A stretch of DNA of 64,000 nucleotides from Paenarthrobacter nicotinovorans (GCF_021919345.1 NZ_CP089294.1:62001-126000), one strand, 5' to 3'. Numbered from the stretch's first letter, positions 28,695 to 39,203 are shown. Notes: a model not told the origin generated them from the sequence alone. Made by a program: numbers and translations.

Positions 28695-29621
28695 CTACGC
28701 ATACGAAAGATCCCGTTCGGCCGCCTCAACGACGTTTACAAGAAGCATCGCCCGGGTCATAGGACCAACACCGCCGGGGTTGGGTGAGATCCAGGCGGCG
28801 ACCTGCATAGTGTCGGCATCGACGTCTCCTTGGAGGGCGGCTTTGCCGGTGCTGGCGTCAAGGATCCGTGACACTCCTACGTCTAAGACTATTGACCCCG
28901 GCTTCAGGTGTTTACCTTGCACGATCCCCGGTACACCGGCAGCGGCCACGACAACATCTGCGCGCTTTAGCAGCTTGGGGAGATCAGCCGAACCGGTATG
29001 CGCTGAAGTGACGGTTGCGTTGATAGCGCGCCGTGTAAGCAGTAGCCCCAGGGGCCGGCCCACTGTCACTCCTCGACCGATGACAAGCACTTCCAAACCG
29101 TTGAGAGCGATCCCGTGTCGGGATAAGAGCTCCACGATGGCGTTTGGAGTGCAGGGTAGAGGAGAGGTGAGGTCGCCGCTAACGTTGAGTGCAAGCTTTC
29201 CAAGGTTGATCGGATGTAGTCCGTCTGCATCCTTTTGAGGGGAAATTTTTTCCAAGACAGCATTTTGGTCGATATGTGGGGGCAGTGGTAGCTGGACTAT
29301 GTAGCCTGTGGTTCTGGCATCTTTATTCAGCTCATCAAGAACGCTCTCTAATTCCCTCTGAGAGATTGTCGACGGTAAGTCCCGACGAATGGATTCAATC
29401 CCCACTTCCGCACAGTCTCTATGCTTCCCCGCTACATAGGAATGGCTTGCAGGATCATCACCAACGAGGATCGTTCCCAAGCCAACCGTCTTGCCATGGT
29501 CCTTCAATGCTGCAATTCGACCCGCGAGTTCGGTTTTCACGGCACGAGCGGTTGCCCTGCCGTCCAGGATGTTGCCGACGTTCTCCAACGGGTTCGGTTC
29601 GTGCATGACGTTCTTGGCCAT
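28695..29621 (-). CDS. folD: Methylenetetrahydrofolate dehydrogenase / cyclohydrolase
   Basis: 308 residues from ATG 29621, chosen because AGGAAGG lies just upstream; a frame to 29693 has no such site. FolD oxidises 5,10-methylene-THF to 10-formyl-THF in the cytoplasm. Catalytic Tyr/Lys are in [30 protein letters not shown] marks the substrate loop, [15 protein letters not shown] the folate site and [15 protein letters not shown] the NADP site (Gly/Arg; usually GRSxxVG). Following mabO by under 100 bp, it processes the methyl group of 4-methylaminobutyrate, delivered by MabO as methylene-THF. A housekeeping folD is expected elsewhere. Confidence 0.92.
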   Translation of the reverse strand: MAKNVMHEPNPLENVGNILDGRATARAVKTELAGRIAALKDHGKTVGLGTILVGDDPASHSYVAGKHRDCAEVGIESIRRDLPSTISQRELESVLDELNKDARTTGYIVQLPLPPHIDQNAVLEKISPQKDADGLHPINLGKLALNVSGDLTSPLPCTPNAIVELLSRHGIALNGLEVLVIGRGVTVGRPLGLLLTRRAINATVTSAHTGSADLPKLLKRADVVVAAAGVPGIVQGKHLKPGSIVLDVGVSRILDASTGKAALQGDVDADTMQVAAWISPNPGGVGPMTRAMLLVNVVEAAERDLSYA

Positions 29622-29717
29622 AGGCCTTCCTTTGTAGTGGTCCCGTGAGGCTTTCATCTGTCCAGAGGCCGAACCATGCGATATCTGGGCCAAGGGGGGT
29701 CGAGGGGGATGTCGCTC

Positions 29718-32192
29718 CTAACCGCGGAGCCGTTCGCCCTTTGGATCGTAGAACGGCCGCCGGGAGACCTTCGCGGGGTAAAGCCGTCCCTTGCACTGGA
29801 CCTCGAAGTCACCGGAGAGATCTGCATCAGGTTCAAGAGCGGCAATTCCGACTGCGCGTCCCAGCGTGTGGCCATAGCTGCCGCTCGTCATGCGTCCGAC
29901 TGGAAGGCCGTTACAGTATACGGTCTCGTCATGTACGAACACCGGATCGGGGTCTTCCAGTGCTACATACACCGTTCGATGATCGGGCGCTGTGGGGTCG
30001 AGCTTGAGGAGGGCGTCTTTGCCTAGGAAGCCTCCCGGTTTGTCCATCGAGATAGTGAAACGAAGGCCTGCCGAATAGGGATCGTCAATGGGCCCGATGT
30101 CGTGACCCAGGTGCCTGAATCCCTTCTCGCTGCGCAGTGAATCCAAGGCGTGGTATCCGGCCAATTTGAGTCCAAGATCCTGCCCTGCTTCCCACAGCGC
30201 GTCCAGGACGTTGACTGCCATGTCGGCACTTGGGTACAACTCGTAGCCCAATTCGCCTACGAAGCTCACGCGCAAACTGTACGCATAGCCGTCTGCAATT
30301 TCTACCATGCGTCCGTGGGTGTATCTCTGTGCTTCGTCGGACCAGTCTTCCGGCGAAATCCTGCTAAGAAGTTCTCGGCTTTTCGGTCCCATGACTCCGA
30401 TTGTGGCCAGAGCCGCCGTGCAGTCAAATACCGCGGCCGCTTTACCCCGAGCGATTCGTTTGAGGTATGCTGCCGTCTTTTGCTGGGTAAATGACGGGGT
30501 AACGACCAAGAACCGGTCAAGGCCAAGACGAGTGATGGTTCCGTCTAGTTCGATCCCCGCTCGGTCATTTAAGAAGAGGGTATAGACCGCTTTATCGGTC
30601 TCGACGTCGATGTCTGCTGTTGCGGCCATCTGACACACCTCAAGAGCATCAGGACCAGCAACTTCGAATTTTGCAAAAGGACTCAGATCGAAAAGGACCA
30701 CGCCCTCACGCGCCGCTTTATGTTCTTCGGCGACACGGTCGAACCAGTTCGGGCGTCCATAGCTGTAGTCGTAGGTGGGAGAGGTTCCCGGGGCCCCGTA
30801 CCAGTTTGCCCGCTCCCCACCGTTAACTTCACCAAAGCAGGCCCCGAGCTCAGCGAGGCGCGCGTGAAGGGGCGTTCGACGGACGTTGCGGCCAGTTTCC
30901 ATCTGCAAGTTCGGCCAGTGCATTGCATAAAGTCGACCAAGGCCCTCCTTAGTTCGGGCCTTGAGATAGTTTCGGTTGTTTTGGTGTCCCGAAAAGCGCT
31001 GCACGTCCACCGCGGATGAGTCAAAACCGGGCGTACCTGAAATGACCCACTCCGCCAGCTCCTTACCTATGCCGGGAGCAAAGATAATCCCCTGAGAATT
31101 GAAGCCTGCTGCCACGAAGAGATTGGAAAGTTCGGAGGTTTCACCCACGGCAAAGTTGGCGTCTGGGGTGAAGCTTTCGGGAGCGTTCAGGAATCGGTCG
31201 AATCCCGCCGAAGCAAGTGCCGGCACTACCCCTTCGGCCTTCGCTCTGATCGGAGCGAAGTGTTCCCACTCCGGTCCGAACTCGGCGAAGCCGTTGGAGG
31301 GAATCTCCTCAACGGGGCGTGGAAGCCCGTCAGGCTCGAATGCGCCAACCAAGAGCCTCCCGGCCTCGTGACGGATGTAGTAGCTGTTGTCTAGATCCCT
31401 ATATACGGGCAGCTCAGGGACAGCCCCGTCAATTTCTGCAGATCGGACGTGGATGTGTTCGGCGGCGTACAAGGGGACCTTCACCCCGGCGGTGGCCGCG
31501 AGATCACGAGTCCACAAACCGCACGCCAAAATCACCCGATCGCAGTGCACGATTCCTTGATCCGTGAGTACGCCGACGACGAGATCGCCCTGACGAAGTA
31601 CCTTGTGTACGGCAACGTTTTCGCGTATTTGGGTCCCAAGGCTATGGGCGAGTTTAGCGAGAGCCACTGTTGCGTGACCCGGGTTGATGTGACCATCGTC
31701 AGGCAGCAGGAGCGCTCCGGCAACCCCTGAGTAGGTTGCGAGAGGCCACAATTCCTTGTATCGGTCCTCAGTTAGCCATTCAGTTCTTACGCCCTGCTGG
31801 TCGGCCACGTCCTTTGCATAAAGAAGCTCGTCAACGCGACCGGCGGTTCGCGCAACACTGAGGGACCCGCAACGCTGAAATGAGACGTCCAGCCCGGACA
31901 TCTGCTCGAGCCGGCTATAAAAGTCCAAGCCGTACTTGGCCAGCTTTGTCATAGTCGTGGTCCCGCGCGCTCCAGTGACCAAGCCTGCGGCGTGCCAAGA
32001 GGTGCCGCTGCCCAGGACGTTGCTCTCCAAAAGTAGGGTGTCGTTCTCACCCGCAGCTGAAAGGTGGTAGGCAATGCTGGCACCGATAATGCCGCCACCG
32101 ACCACGACTGTACGGACGTGGGTCGGCAACGGGTCATGGGAAGTAGCTGTAAACATGCTGGCGCTTATGTCGCGGTCGACAAGCCTGTCCAT
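29718..32192 (-). CDS. mabO: 4-Methylaminobutyrate oxidase (demethylating, covalent FAD)
   Basis: 824 residues, the length I recall for MABO of P. nicotinovorans. The FAD motif VVVGGGIIGASIAYHL starts at residue 29; SWHAAG places Trp 66 and His 67 exactly where the studied enzyme has the FAD-linking His 67 and its Trp 66. The C-terminal half is an aminomethyltransferase (GcvT-like) folate domain (GYELYPSADMAVNVLDALW, GHDIGPIDDPYSAGLRF). It converts 4-methylaminobutyrate to GABA, transferring the methyl carbon to THF. Flanked by purU and folD in one series, consistent with the known purU-mabO-folD operon under PmfR. Confidence 0.93.
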   Translation of the reverse strand: MDRLVDRDISASMFTATSHDPLPTHVRTVVVGGGIIGASIAYHLSAAGENDTLLLESNVLGSGTSWHAAGLVTGARGTTTMTKLAKYGLDFYSRLEQMSGLDVSFQRCGSLSVARTAGRVDELLYAKDVADQQGVRTEWLTEDRYKELWPLATYSGVAGALLLPDDGHINPGHATVALAKLAHSLGTQIRENVAVHKVLRQGDLVVGVLTDQGIVHCDRVILACGLWTRDLAATAGVKVPLYAAEHIHVRSAEIDGAVPELPVYRDLDNSYYIRHEAGRLLVGAFEPDGLPRPVEEIPSNGFAEFGPEWEHFAPIRAKAEGVVPALASAGFDRFLNAPESFTPDANFAVGETSELSNLFVAAGFNSQGIIFAPGIGKELAEWVISGTPGFDSSAVDVQRFSGHQNNRNYLKARTKEGLGRLYAMHWPNLQMETGRNVRRTPLHARLAELGACFGEVNGGERANWYGAPGTSPTYDYSYGRPNWFDRVAEEHKAAREGVVLFDLSPFAKFEVAGPDALEVCQMAATADIDVETDKAVYTLFLNDRAGIELDGTITRLGLDRFLVVTPSFTQQKTAAYLKRIARGKAAAVFDCTAALATIGVMGPKSRELLSRISPEDWSDEAQRYTHGRMVEIADGYAYSLRVSFVGELGYELYPSADMAVNVLDALWEAGQDLGLKLAGYHALDSLRSEKGFRHLGHDIGPIDDPYSAGLRFTISMDKPGGFLGKDALLKLDPTAPDHRTVYVALEDPDPVFVHDETVYCNGLPVGRMTSGSYGHTLGRAVGIAALEPDADLSGDFEVQCKGRLYPAKVSRRPFYDPKGERLRG

Positions 32193-32247
32193 CAGGGTCT
32201 CATTTCTACTCAGGTCGATGTACGACTCTGGGCAAGGGTAGTTGTGC

Positions 32248-33111
32248 TTAGTTGAAGACGACGGTGCGGTGGCCGTTCAGCAGGATCCGCTGTTCCGCGT
32301 GCCATTGAACGGCACGGGACAGTGCAAGTCGCTCAGCATCCTGCCCTGCCACTGCGAGTTGAGCTGGACTGTAGTCATGTCCAACTCGAAGAACTTCCTG
32401 TTCGATGATTGGTCCTTCGTCCAGTTCGGCGGTGACGTAGTGTGCTGTCGCCCCAACGAGTTTCACCCCGCGGTCAAATGCTTGGTGGTAGGGTTTGGCG
32501 CCCTTAAACCCTGGAAGGAATGAGTGGTGGATATTGATGGCCTTGCCAGCAAGTTCGCGGCAAAGATTGTCGCTAAGGACCTGCATATACCGGGCTAGAA
32601 CGGTCAGTTCCACTTCATGTTCTGCAAGGAGAGCCAGCAGATGTTCCTCTGCTTCCTGCTTGGTTTCCGGCGTTACCGGAATGTGAAAGAAGGGGATTCC
32701 ATGGGCATCTGCAACTGGCTGAAGAGTCGCATGGTTCGAGGCGATGAATGGAAAATCCACTTTGAGTTGTCCTGAGCGCCAACGGAAGAGCAGGTCGTTG
32801 AGGCAATGCTCGGCTTTGGAAACCAGCAGTGCAACCTTGGGTCGATCAGAGGCGTCGACCAAGGTCCACTCCATCTCGTATGTGGAGGCCACCGCTAGAA
32901 ACGCGCTTTTCAGATCGCCAATGGATACAGTTGCTGGGCAGGAGATGTGCACGCGCATGAAGAATCTGCGTTCCGCGGCATCGTCGAACTGCTGACTGGC
33001 AAGAATATTGCAGCCATGGGATACCAAGAAGCCTGAGACAGCGTGAACGATTCCAATCCTGTCTCTGCAGCTGAGTGAAAGAATTACTTGGCGGAATTGG
33101 GCGTTTTCCAT
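32248..33111 (-). CDS. purU: Formyltetrahydrofolate deformylase
   Basis: 287 residues: an N-terminal ACT domain (RDRIGIVHAVSGFLVSHG, residues 16-33) and a formyltransferase-fold hydrolase domain. The catalytic Asn/His/Asp set lies in INIHHSFLPGFKGAKPYHQA (INIHHS) and GATAHYVTAELDEGPII. It releases formate and THF from 10-formyl-THF, regenerating the acceptor for MabO. First gene of the series, 55 bp before mabO, downstream of a 600-bp leader with inverted repeats. Confidence 0.93.
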   Translation of the reverse strand: MENAQFRQVILSLSCRDRIGIVHAVSGFLVSHGCNILASQQFDDAAERRFFMRVHISCPATVSIGDLKSAFLAVASTYEMEWTLVDASDRPKVALLVSKAEHCLNDLLFRWRSGQLKVDFPFIASNHATLQPVADAHGIPFFHIPVTPETKQEAEEHLLALLAEHEVELTVLARYMQVLSDNLCRELAGKAINIHHSFLPGFKGAKPYHQAFDRGVKLVGATAHYVTAELDEGPIIEQEVLRVGHDYSPAQLAVAGQDAERLALSRAVQWHAEQRILLNGHRTVVFN

Positions 33112-33710
33112 GGGGCTCCTAGGGGGGAGGTTCGTACGTGGGGGTGCCCTTGCGAGGAGGGACGGTTCGGGCAGTGCCTATAGATAGGCCTACGCCTGCC
33201 AGCTGCACCTGCATCGTGTGTTGACCATACGCGCCAGAACGGGCCCCTTCCATGCGGTGTTTGTCTGAAAAGACCATGGTTTTGGTACTAAGGTCTAAAC
33301 TGCGACTTTGATACGTCACAGTGGTGGGGCGGCTTGCGTTGCAGCCTGCCGAGCGGAGCGTGGCCTGGGCTGGGGACGCAAAACCTTCGAGGGAGTCGTT
33401 TTGCCACTGCCCCTCACCTTCGCGCCAGCGCCGGAAGAAATGCATGAAGCCAGCGACCGGAGGTGGCATCGCTGGCAGCTATACCCAGGTGATCAGCTCG
33501 GCAAAAAGGAGGCCTGGCCTCAAGCTCATGGACCGCCTACATCGTGCTGGTCTTAGACCCTCAACCGCTGTCACATGGCTTGCTCAATCAGTACCTGTCG
33601 ACGTGCTGCTGCTTCCCGGGCCCAAACTCAGCGGGTACCACCCACCTTCAACGGCCCGTTGGATTCAGCCCCGGTGAAGTTCCCAATTTCACAATGGGTC
33701 CTTGTTGGAT
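33112..33710. promoter_or_regulatory. purU upstream region with inverted repeat AGACC ... GGTCT
   Basis: About 600 bp without a supported gene, holding the promoter of the purU-mabO-folD-nep series. AGACC (33271-33275) and GGTCT (33292-33296) form an inverted repeat around GTACTAAG (33285-33292 overlaps the right arm); GTACTAAG is also found just before pmfR (35845-35852). PmfR is known to activate this operon through inverted repeats in this region; that these are those repeats is an inference. Confidence 0.45.
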
Positions 33711-33744
33711 GTTCCCCGCATCTGTTCGGACAGATGCGGGGAAC
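33711..33744. terminator. Hairpin GTTCCCCGCATCTGT / ACAGATGCGGGGAAC
   Basis: Perfect 15-bp arms (33711-33725 and 33730-33744) around TCGG. Second of two hairpins downstream of the permease gene; probably a terminator, perhaps left from an earlier gene, since no T-run follows on either strand. Confidence 0.6.
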
Positions 33745-33808
33745 GAAGCATGGCTCCCTTCAGCTCACTGTCCTCGTGGGTCTCTTTTAGAAGGTTCATT
33801 GTGGTAGC

Positions 33809-33844
33809 AGGAGGCTCCCGGCCGGGGTTGGACGGGAGCCTCCT
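33809..33844 (-). terminator. Terminator-like hairpin after the permease gene
   Basis: AGGAGGCTCCCG (33809-33820) pairs with CGGGAGCCTCCT (33833-33844). It lies 90 bp past the stop of the minus-strand permease gene and before the purU leader. Confidence 0.65.
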
Positions 33845-33933
33845 AATTGCGCGCTATTTGGGAGCGGGCGCTACTCGCCGCTGCAGTTTATGCAACCTGC
33901 GCCTTGACTCCTAGGGAGATCATGCAATGCGCC

Positions 33934-35379
33934 CTAGGCGGAAATCGAGGTCCTTCTTTTGCTGCGGACAGATGCCACAAAGCCGACGAGGAACACCGCG
34001 ACTGTTCCGATCATTACATAGGGTAATGCGCTCAGGGGCCCCGGCGCTGGGTACAAGATTCCGTTTACATAGAGCCACAGAACAGTTGCCGACGCCAGAG
34101 CAGCGCCTATGTTTACCAGAACCGATTTCCGCGGACTGAGGCGATTTAGCAACACCGCACCGCCGATGCAGATGAGGAAGTATGGAATTACCCAGAAGTA
34201 GACCAACAGGGTGGCAATGTATCCGTAAATTTCCAGGGGGGTGGATGATGTCAGCCAGAGCATTACAGGGGGGCCAACGAGCGAGGGAACTCCAAGGAAG
34301 GCAATGGCTGCCAGCGGACTCTTGTAACGCTTGCTGACTTTGGTTAAGGCAGAAGGCAGGAGGCCGTCAGAAGCCGCGCTGACAACGACTCGCGACCCGT
34401 AGTTGAAGAATCCAATCAGGCTGGCAAAGACGGCAGCAGCCAGAACCAGGTCGCTGATGTTCGATAGAAAACCTACCCCTGCTGCTTCAGCAAGCACCGC
34501 ATTCGGTGAGACACCAAGGGCAAGCTGGTCAGCAGAATCGACAAGAGTCGGCACCTGGATAACTGTGGCAGCAAGGAAGGCCATACCGAGGACGACGGGG
34601 ATCACCATGATTGCCCGAGGAATCGCGCGGGTAGGGTTTCTGGTTTCTGCGCCAAGGGCCGCGCTGCTTTCGAAACCGATGAAGAACGTCGAGCCTATTG
34701 CTAGACCTTGCAGGAAACTGTTGAAGGTGAAGTCGCTGAGACTAAGCTGGCTCGCCAGGTCAACATTTCCGCCGAATGCCGTTGCCACGGTAATGACCAA
34801 CATAACGGGCACAGAAACGACCGTGAGGATGACGCTGGAACGGACTGATACGTCCAATCCTCGATAGGCGATCCCCATAGCTATCAGCGCCGCTAAGACG
34901 TAAATTACCAGTTGTATCTCTGGTCCTGCTGCGCTAGAAACGCCCACGGACATGAGGAAACTTCCGACATAGAGACCCAGTGAGACGACTAGGACCATGA
35001 CTACAACGATGTAACCTGGGACCATCGCCGCCGCGATGACGAGCGGGCTCCACGAGCCAAACACGTGCCGAATATAGGAGTAGAGCGACCCAGTTCCTAT
35101 AAACCGTCGGGCGAACGCAGTAACGAATAACCCAATGATGGTGAATGCCACAACGGAGGCAGCCATAGCCAGCCACGACGAACGCCCTGTGTAGGCGGCG
35201 AGGAAAGCGGGGACTGCTGAAAGACCGACGGCGGGAATAAAAGAGGATATTGAAAGCCCCATCACCTGCGGGCCGGTGAGGTGTCCCAACTGTAGATCTG
35301 CATGGGCTATATCTTGAGGAGGTGGTGCTTGGCCACCGTCCGCCGATGTTCCTGTGATATCAGAAGAAGAAGATTGCAA
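33934..35379 (-). CDS. APC-superfamily amino acid permease
   Basis: 481 residues with about 12 hydrophobic segments. The first segment region carries LTGPQVMGLSISSFIPAVGL and TM6 FFIGFESSAALGAETRNPTRAIPRAIM is the consensus amphipathic region of APC transporters. N- and C-termini are polar (C-terminal SVRSKRRT). Divergent from pmfR and near the mabO operon, so it may import a methylated amino acid, GABA-like compound or nicotine intermediate; the substrate is not known from sequence. Confidence 0.85.
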   Translation of the reverse strand: MQSSSSDITGTSADGGQAPPPQDIAHADLQLGHLTGPQVMGLSISSFIPAVGLSAVPAFLAAYTGRSSWLAMAASVVAFTIIGLFVTAFARRFIGTGSLYSYIRHVFGSWSPLVIAAAMVPGYIVVVMVLVVSLGLYVGSFLMSVGVSSAAGPEIQLVIYVLAALIAMGIAYRGLDVSVRSSVILTVVSVPVMLVITVATAFGGNVDLASQLSLSDFTFNSFLQGLAIGSTFFIGFESSAALGAETRNPTRAIPRAIMVIPVVLGMAFLAATVIQVPTLVDSADQLALGVSPNAVLAEAAGVGFLSNISDLVLAAAVFASLIGFFNYGSRVVVSAASDGLLPSALTKVSKRYKSPLAAIAFLGVPSLVGPPVMLWLTSSTPLEIYGYIATLLVYFWVIPYFLICIGGAVLLNRLSPRKSVLVNIGAALASATVLWLYVNGILYPAPGPLSALPYVMIGTVAVFLVGFVASVRSKRRTSISA

Positions 35380-35860
35380 AGGTGTACGCCTTTCAGGTGA
35401 GTCGCGGTCACACGACCACGACGCTTAAGCGGCTTCTTCGAACCTGTCGAAGAAGTCGGTTGGGAAGATGCGCCCTTGCACCTACCAGATGGCGACTTGG
35501 GTTCGGATTGTGGTTGCGACCAATTCAGTCTTGTATGCTCACCGAGCCAGTTCGCCAGCAATGTTTTCGGCTGTTCAAGCTGTTTAGCCTTCTAACAGCG
35601 TTCGATACCAGCGGGAGGGGTTGAGTCGAGCTGGTCTCACAAATGACGGCCACGCTCCGATGCTGTGGGAATACTTGTGTGGCCGGTGTCAGGTCAGTGC
35701 ACGGTGCCTACAAAGCTCCCTAAGGGTCATGGCTGCCTGCGTGTGACACACCTTACGCATCCGTTCCGTGAGCCAAAACTCGACAAGAGACCAAAGTTTG
35801 CGAAATATTCGTGTTGGCGTACTAGAGAGTTACCTCATACACGAGTACTAAGATGCCCGT
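35380..35860. promoter_or_regulatory. Divergent spacer between permease and pmfR, 481 bp
   Basis: No gene is supported. A possible pmfR promoter is TTGCGA followed after 16 bp by TACTAG. Just before the start codon TCATAC-AC-GAGTACTAAG (35835-35852) resembles both the mao palindrome (TCATAC / GAGTATGA) and the GTACTAAG of the purU leader, so it is a candidate auto-regulatory site. Confidence 0.4.
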
Positions 35861-37273
35861 ATGGAACAGCAAGTGCTGACGGTCAGGGACCTCGTTACCG
35901 CTCAAAGCCTGGGTATGAAGGTACTTTCTGGCGCCGGCGGCCTTGACCGGCAGGTTCTATGGGCGCACAGCTGCGAGTTGAGTGATCCCGACCGCTGGCT
36001 TGGTCCGCACGAGTTACTCATGACAGTGGGCCTGTGTGTTCCGCATAGTGCCGTGGAACAACGGAACTTCATTGTCAAACTCGACGAGGCCGGCCTTTCC
36101 GGTGTTGCCCTGGGGGATCACAACAGCCTCCCCCCACTCACTCGGGAACTATACGAAGAAGCAGACAGACGTTCTTTTCCTGTACTTCTCACGAACCAGG
36201 CCACTCCCTTCGCAGCAATTGGGAGAACAGTTGCCGCTGCTACCGCAACCACCCAAACCATGCAAGTACTCAAGCTGAGCAAGCTCTATCAGTTGTCCAC
36301 TTACGCCCGTACTGACCCGTTACGGATGATGAACGACTTACAGGCTCTTCTAAGGGCGGGTCTCAGCGTCTTCGATGTGCAAACCGGCCTAACGATTGTA
36401 GAAGGGGCACCGCTAGAATTTATGCCCACGTCCGTCCGGGAACGTACCTATGCGCTCCCGGGGGACAGCGACTCCAGGCTCATGATTTCCGAATATCCCG
36501 GCGAAGAGGTGAGCAGCTTCCTGCTAATCCATGTCCTGCAGGTGATAGATGTCGCGTTGAGCCAACTTCTACGGTCACTTCGCCGCCGTTCCGAACGGTC
36601 GACTCAAATGCTTGCGTCCATTTTTGAAGGGCGTAGCCCTGATGGGTTGGGGAGCATTCTGGGTCCGAGCGGTACTTCGTCAGGCTATCAATTCGTTGCA
36701 GTGGCATTGGAAGATAGCGAAAAGGTAGCCCGGGCCGCGTCCATCAAGTCACTGCCAGTTCTGGCCGGGCCCGGAAGCAGCTCGTTTTTTATCCTGATGC
36801 CTGAGCAGAGTCGAAATGACGTCCGGAACTTGCTCCACGGCCTCGACGTCCGGGCCGGGGTATCGTCAACCTACCTCGACTTGCGGGATGCTAAAGCTGC
36901 TGCGGATGAAGCCGCAAAGATCTTTTCATCTGGTGGGACGAACGGTCTATGGACGGACTTCACCGGGGTCCCGGTATCGCTACTAACCCGCTCTAGAAAG
37001 GAAGCCTCGGCCATAGTCCAACAGGTATTAGGTAGACTCGCGGGTACGGATCCTAAAATAACTGTTCTGCGTGAAACGCTGTTTGCTTTCCTTGCCAATG
37101 ACCGTCGCTGGAATGAAACGGCAGCCGCTCTTGGCATCCACCGGCAGACCTTGTCCTATAGACTCACCCGGATCAAAGAGATCACCGGGCGGGATATCGC
37201 GTCGTCAGCGGATCTGTCTGCCTTCTGGCTTGCGTTTCAAGCCTGGCCCTCCTTCTCGGACAGATCCGACTGA
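35861..37273 (+). CDS. pmfR: PucR-family transcriptional activator PmfR
   Basis: 470 residues. N-terminal PucR sensor domain (TVRDLVTAQSLGMKVLSGAG, residues 7-26, through WAHSCELSDPDRWLGPHELL), a middle region of unknown fold, and a C-terminal PucR helix-turn-helix (ETAAALGIHRQTLSYRLTRI). In P. nicotinovorans PmfR activates purU-mabO-folD and other genes of the nicotine regulon in the presence of nicotine. Divergent from the permease gene and 2.7 kb from purU, the arrangement of pAO1 as I remember it. The inducer is not evident from sequence. Confidence 0.88.
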   Translation: MEQQVLTVRDLVTAQSLGMKVLSGAGGLDRQVLWAHSCELSDPDRWLGPHELLMTVGLCVPHSAVEQRNFIVKLDEAGLSGVALGDHNSLPPLTRELYEEADRRSFPVLLTNQATPFAAIGRTVAAATATTQTMQVLKLSKLYQLSTYARTDPLRMMNDLQALLRAGLSVFDVQTGLTIVEGAPLEFMPTSVRERTYALPGDSDSRLMISEYPGEEVSSFLLIHVLQVIDVALSQLLRSLRRRSERSTQMLASIFEGRSPDGLGSILGPSGTSSGYQFVAVALEDSEKVARAASIKSLPVLAGPGSSSFFILMPEQSRNDVRNLLHGLDVRAGVSSTYLDLRDAKAAADEAAKIFSSGGTNGLWTDFTGVPVSLLTRSRKEASAIVQQVLGRLAGTDPKITVLRETLFAFLANDRRWNETAAALGIHRQTLSYRLTRIKEITGRDIASSADLSAFWLAFQAWPSFSDRSD

Positions 37274-38249
37274 AGACTTCCGTCATTCACGAGTTCCTCG
37301 TTCCAGGCTGTCGTAGTGACGGACATTGTCTAGGGCACCGCTCATACACCCTGCGAAGGGCGTCTTCCAAAGAGCAGGTTCTACTTGCGATCCAAGGAAT
37401 CAGACAAAAGGGTTTCTTGTTTTTGGCTTTCCCTATCATGACTGCCGCTTCCCGAACGTCTAATGTCGAAGAACAGGGCTTGTTGTTGAGTGCACCTGTG
37501 AGCAGCAAAATCGGCTGACGCGACTCGCCCCGGTTCCTGCTCCGGTTATCCCTGCTCTTACATAGGAGCCTTCCGTATCAGCAGTCGAGCTCCCTTTGTC
37601 CCTCAACACCCTCGTCCACCAACGCGTGGCCTCGAGGAACAGAAAGGTTACCCCATGATGACAGCCGCCGTTCCGGACGGGCACACTTTAGATCCCCGCT
37701 TACGCACCCTCACCCCAGGACAGCACCCGCGTCTTGCCCTTGAACCTGCCGGTTCTGGTTGCGAAGAGCACCCCTGCAGATTCTGCAACTTGCCGGAAAC
37801 GGATTGAGCAGCCAACGAAAGCAAGTTAGCGGTGCTGCTGTCACGGACAATGGCTTCCCCAGAACCCGCCTCATCCCGTCGGTGTTCTTAGGACTACTTG
37901 TGCAAGCGAAATCGAGAAGTGAGGGTGTGCAATTAGGCGGTCTTGTTTTTCGCTGGTCGTCGATGTGTCAAACGTGTCGGCGCCGCCGCACAAAAATCGG
38001 TTTTGACCGCGGTGGATGTCGCGGACGCTGCGGACGTTCTTGGCGTCGGAGGTGACGTCCTTCCCACAGTTTTACCGCTCAGATGTTCCCTTCTTCGCCT
38101 TACCACCAGTGACGGCAGCCCGCTGCTCCGGCCCACAGCAACAGGTGTACGATCTTGGGCCGTTGGGACGTGGAGAGAAAGCTGGCGAAAGCACCATCGG
38201 CCTCTGATGCGAGATGGGGGCATATCGCAGGCCTTCAAGCTGTGTGGAG
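37274..38249. other. About 975 bp without a supported gene
   Basis: Short frames on both strands lack ribosome sites and families; several overlap each other in the low-complexity style of shadow frames. Part of it is probably decayed DNA linked to the IS3 remnant on its right side. Confidence 0.5.
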
Positions 38250-38507
38250 TCAGTGGGCTGGTTGTTTGTTTGGTTCGGGAAGGTTGATTCCTACGTAGGT
38301 TTGCGGTGCTGGTGTGGTGGGTCGGTCTCGGAATCTGTGCGGGTACTGGTCGTAGTAGCGTTGCAGGGTTTGGTCGCGTTCCTTCCGAATGCTTTTCCAT
38401 GTGCCGTCGTGGACTTGCGCTGAGGAGAACAGGGCGATGCCGGAGTGTTCGTGCTTGGTGTTGTACCAAACCCAATTCCCATTTACAGGCGCCCTCGTGT
38501 GGTTCAT
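38250..38507 (-). pseudogene. IS3-family transposase remnant (C-terminal end of OrfB)
   Basis: 85 residues on the minus strand containing WYNTKHEHSGIALFSSAQVH and LQRYYDQYPHRFRDRPTTP, the last part of the rve integrase domain of IS3-family transposases; the natural C-terminus (VGINLPEPNKQPAH) is present. All catalytic Asp residues and the upstream OrfA are missing. Sequence similarity ends at about 38490-38507, where the reading frame of the neighbouring plus-strand gene begins to make sense. So an IS was cut down by later rearrangement here. Confidence 0.75.
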
Positions 38508-38516
38508 CGTCGAGGT

Positions 38517-39203
38517 ATGCGAGTGGCCGGAATTCTCCCCTCAGACGCTCCTGACCCGCGGGCCGGATGGGCCGAGCGCCTGAAGCTGATGCCCATTCCG
38601 GTGATGGGGCTCGCGCCTCAACCATCGTTGGAGGACACCGACAGCGTTGGTGTGACCTATGGCCAAGATGATCGTGGGTACAACGAGATGACGGCGAGCA
38701 TCACCTATACGCTCTGGCGAAACCCGGATGACCACTCAGACCCGGTAAACCTCGCGGACCTCAACGAGAAGACACGCAGATCGATCGAGGAAGTTCCGCC
38801 ATGGCCGCGGCCCCCTTGGCTGATCGAGTACGTGGAGCGCCTGCGTTACCCGCAACTTGAGGAGGCCGTGCGAACCACCTGGCACCGTGATCCATCCGAG
38901 CGTTCTTCGGTTCGAAGCCTGTTGGTTGACCATGTCAACCACATCCTCATGAACCAATATCGGCAAGAGCTCTGGCCGGGCAGCAACCCGTGGGACCAGC
39001 ACGCCCCCACAGTTACCGGCCGGATGGTCAACAGCCAGGCCAGGACCGTCATCAACGGAGTCGATATGCCCGGTGCAGAGGTCGATACGGACCCGTTCGT
39101 CTACGGTATCGGAGCCCAACTGGCAGGCGGCGGCGTGGTGACCGCTGTGCTTCCCCGCACTGAGCTCAAGCACATCCAAGTCCAATTCATGCCCCGGACC
39201 TAA
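38517..39203 (+). CDS. Hypothetical protein, 5' end uncertain
   Basis: 228 residues from ATG 38517; ATG 38589 (204 residues) is an alternative. Neither has a convincing ribosome site, and the border of the IS3 remnant is about 10-30 bp upstream, so the true start may have been lost. The sequence (RSIEEVPPWPRPPWLIEYVE, VRSLLVDHVNHILMNQYRQE, DPFVYGIGAQLAGGGVVTAV) looks like a soluble protein with normal composition, but I recognise no domain. It is the only intact-looking gene in the decayed stretch between pmfR and the mobA series. Confidence 0.5.
   Translation: MRVAGILPSDAPDPRAGWAERLKLMPIPVMGLAPQPSLEDTDSVGVTYGQDDRGYNEMTASITYTLWRNPDDHSDPVNLADLNEKTRRSIEEVPPWPRPPWLIEYVERLRYPQLEEAVRTTWHRDPSERSSVRSLLVDHVNHILMNQYRQELWPGSNPWDQHAPTVTGRMVNSQARTVINGVDMPGAEVDTDPFVYGIGAQLAGGGVVTAVLPRTELKHIQVQFMPRT

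Noticed and set aside
37933..38625. 230-codon minus-strand frame through the IS3 remnant
   Set aside because: Thr/Pro/Arg-rich, in another frame than the recognisable transposase piece, and crosses the IS border; a shadow.
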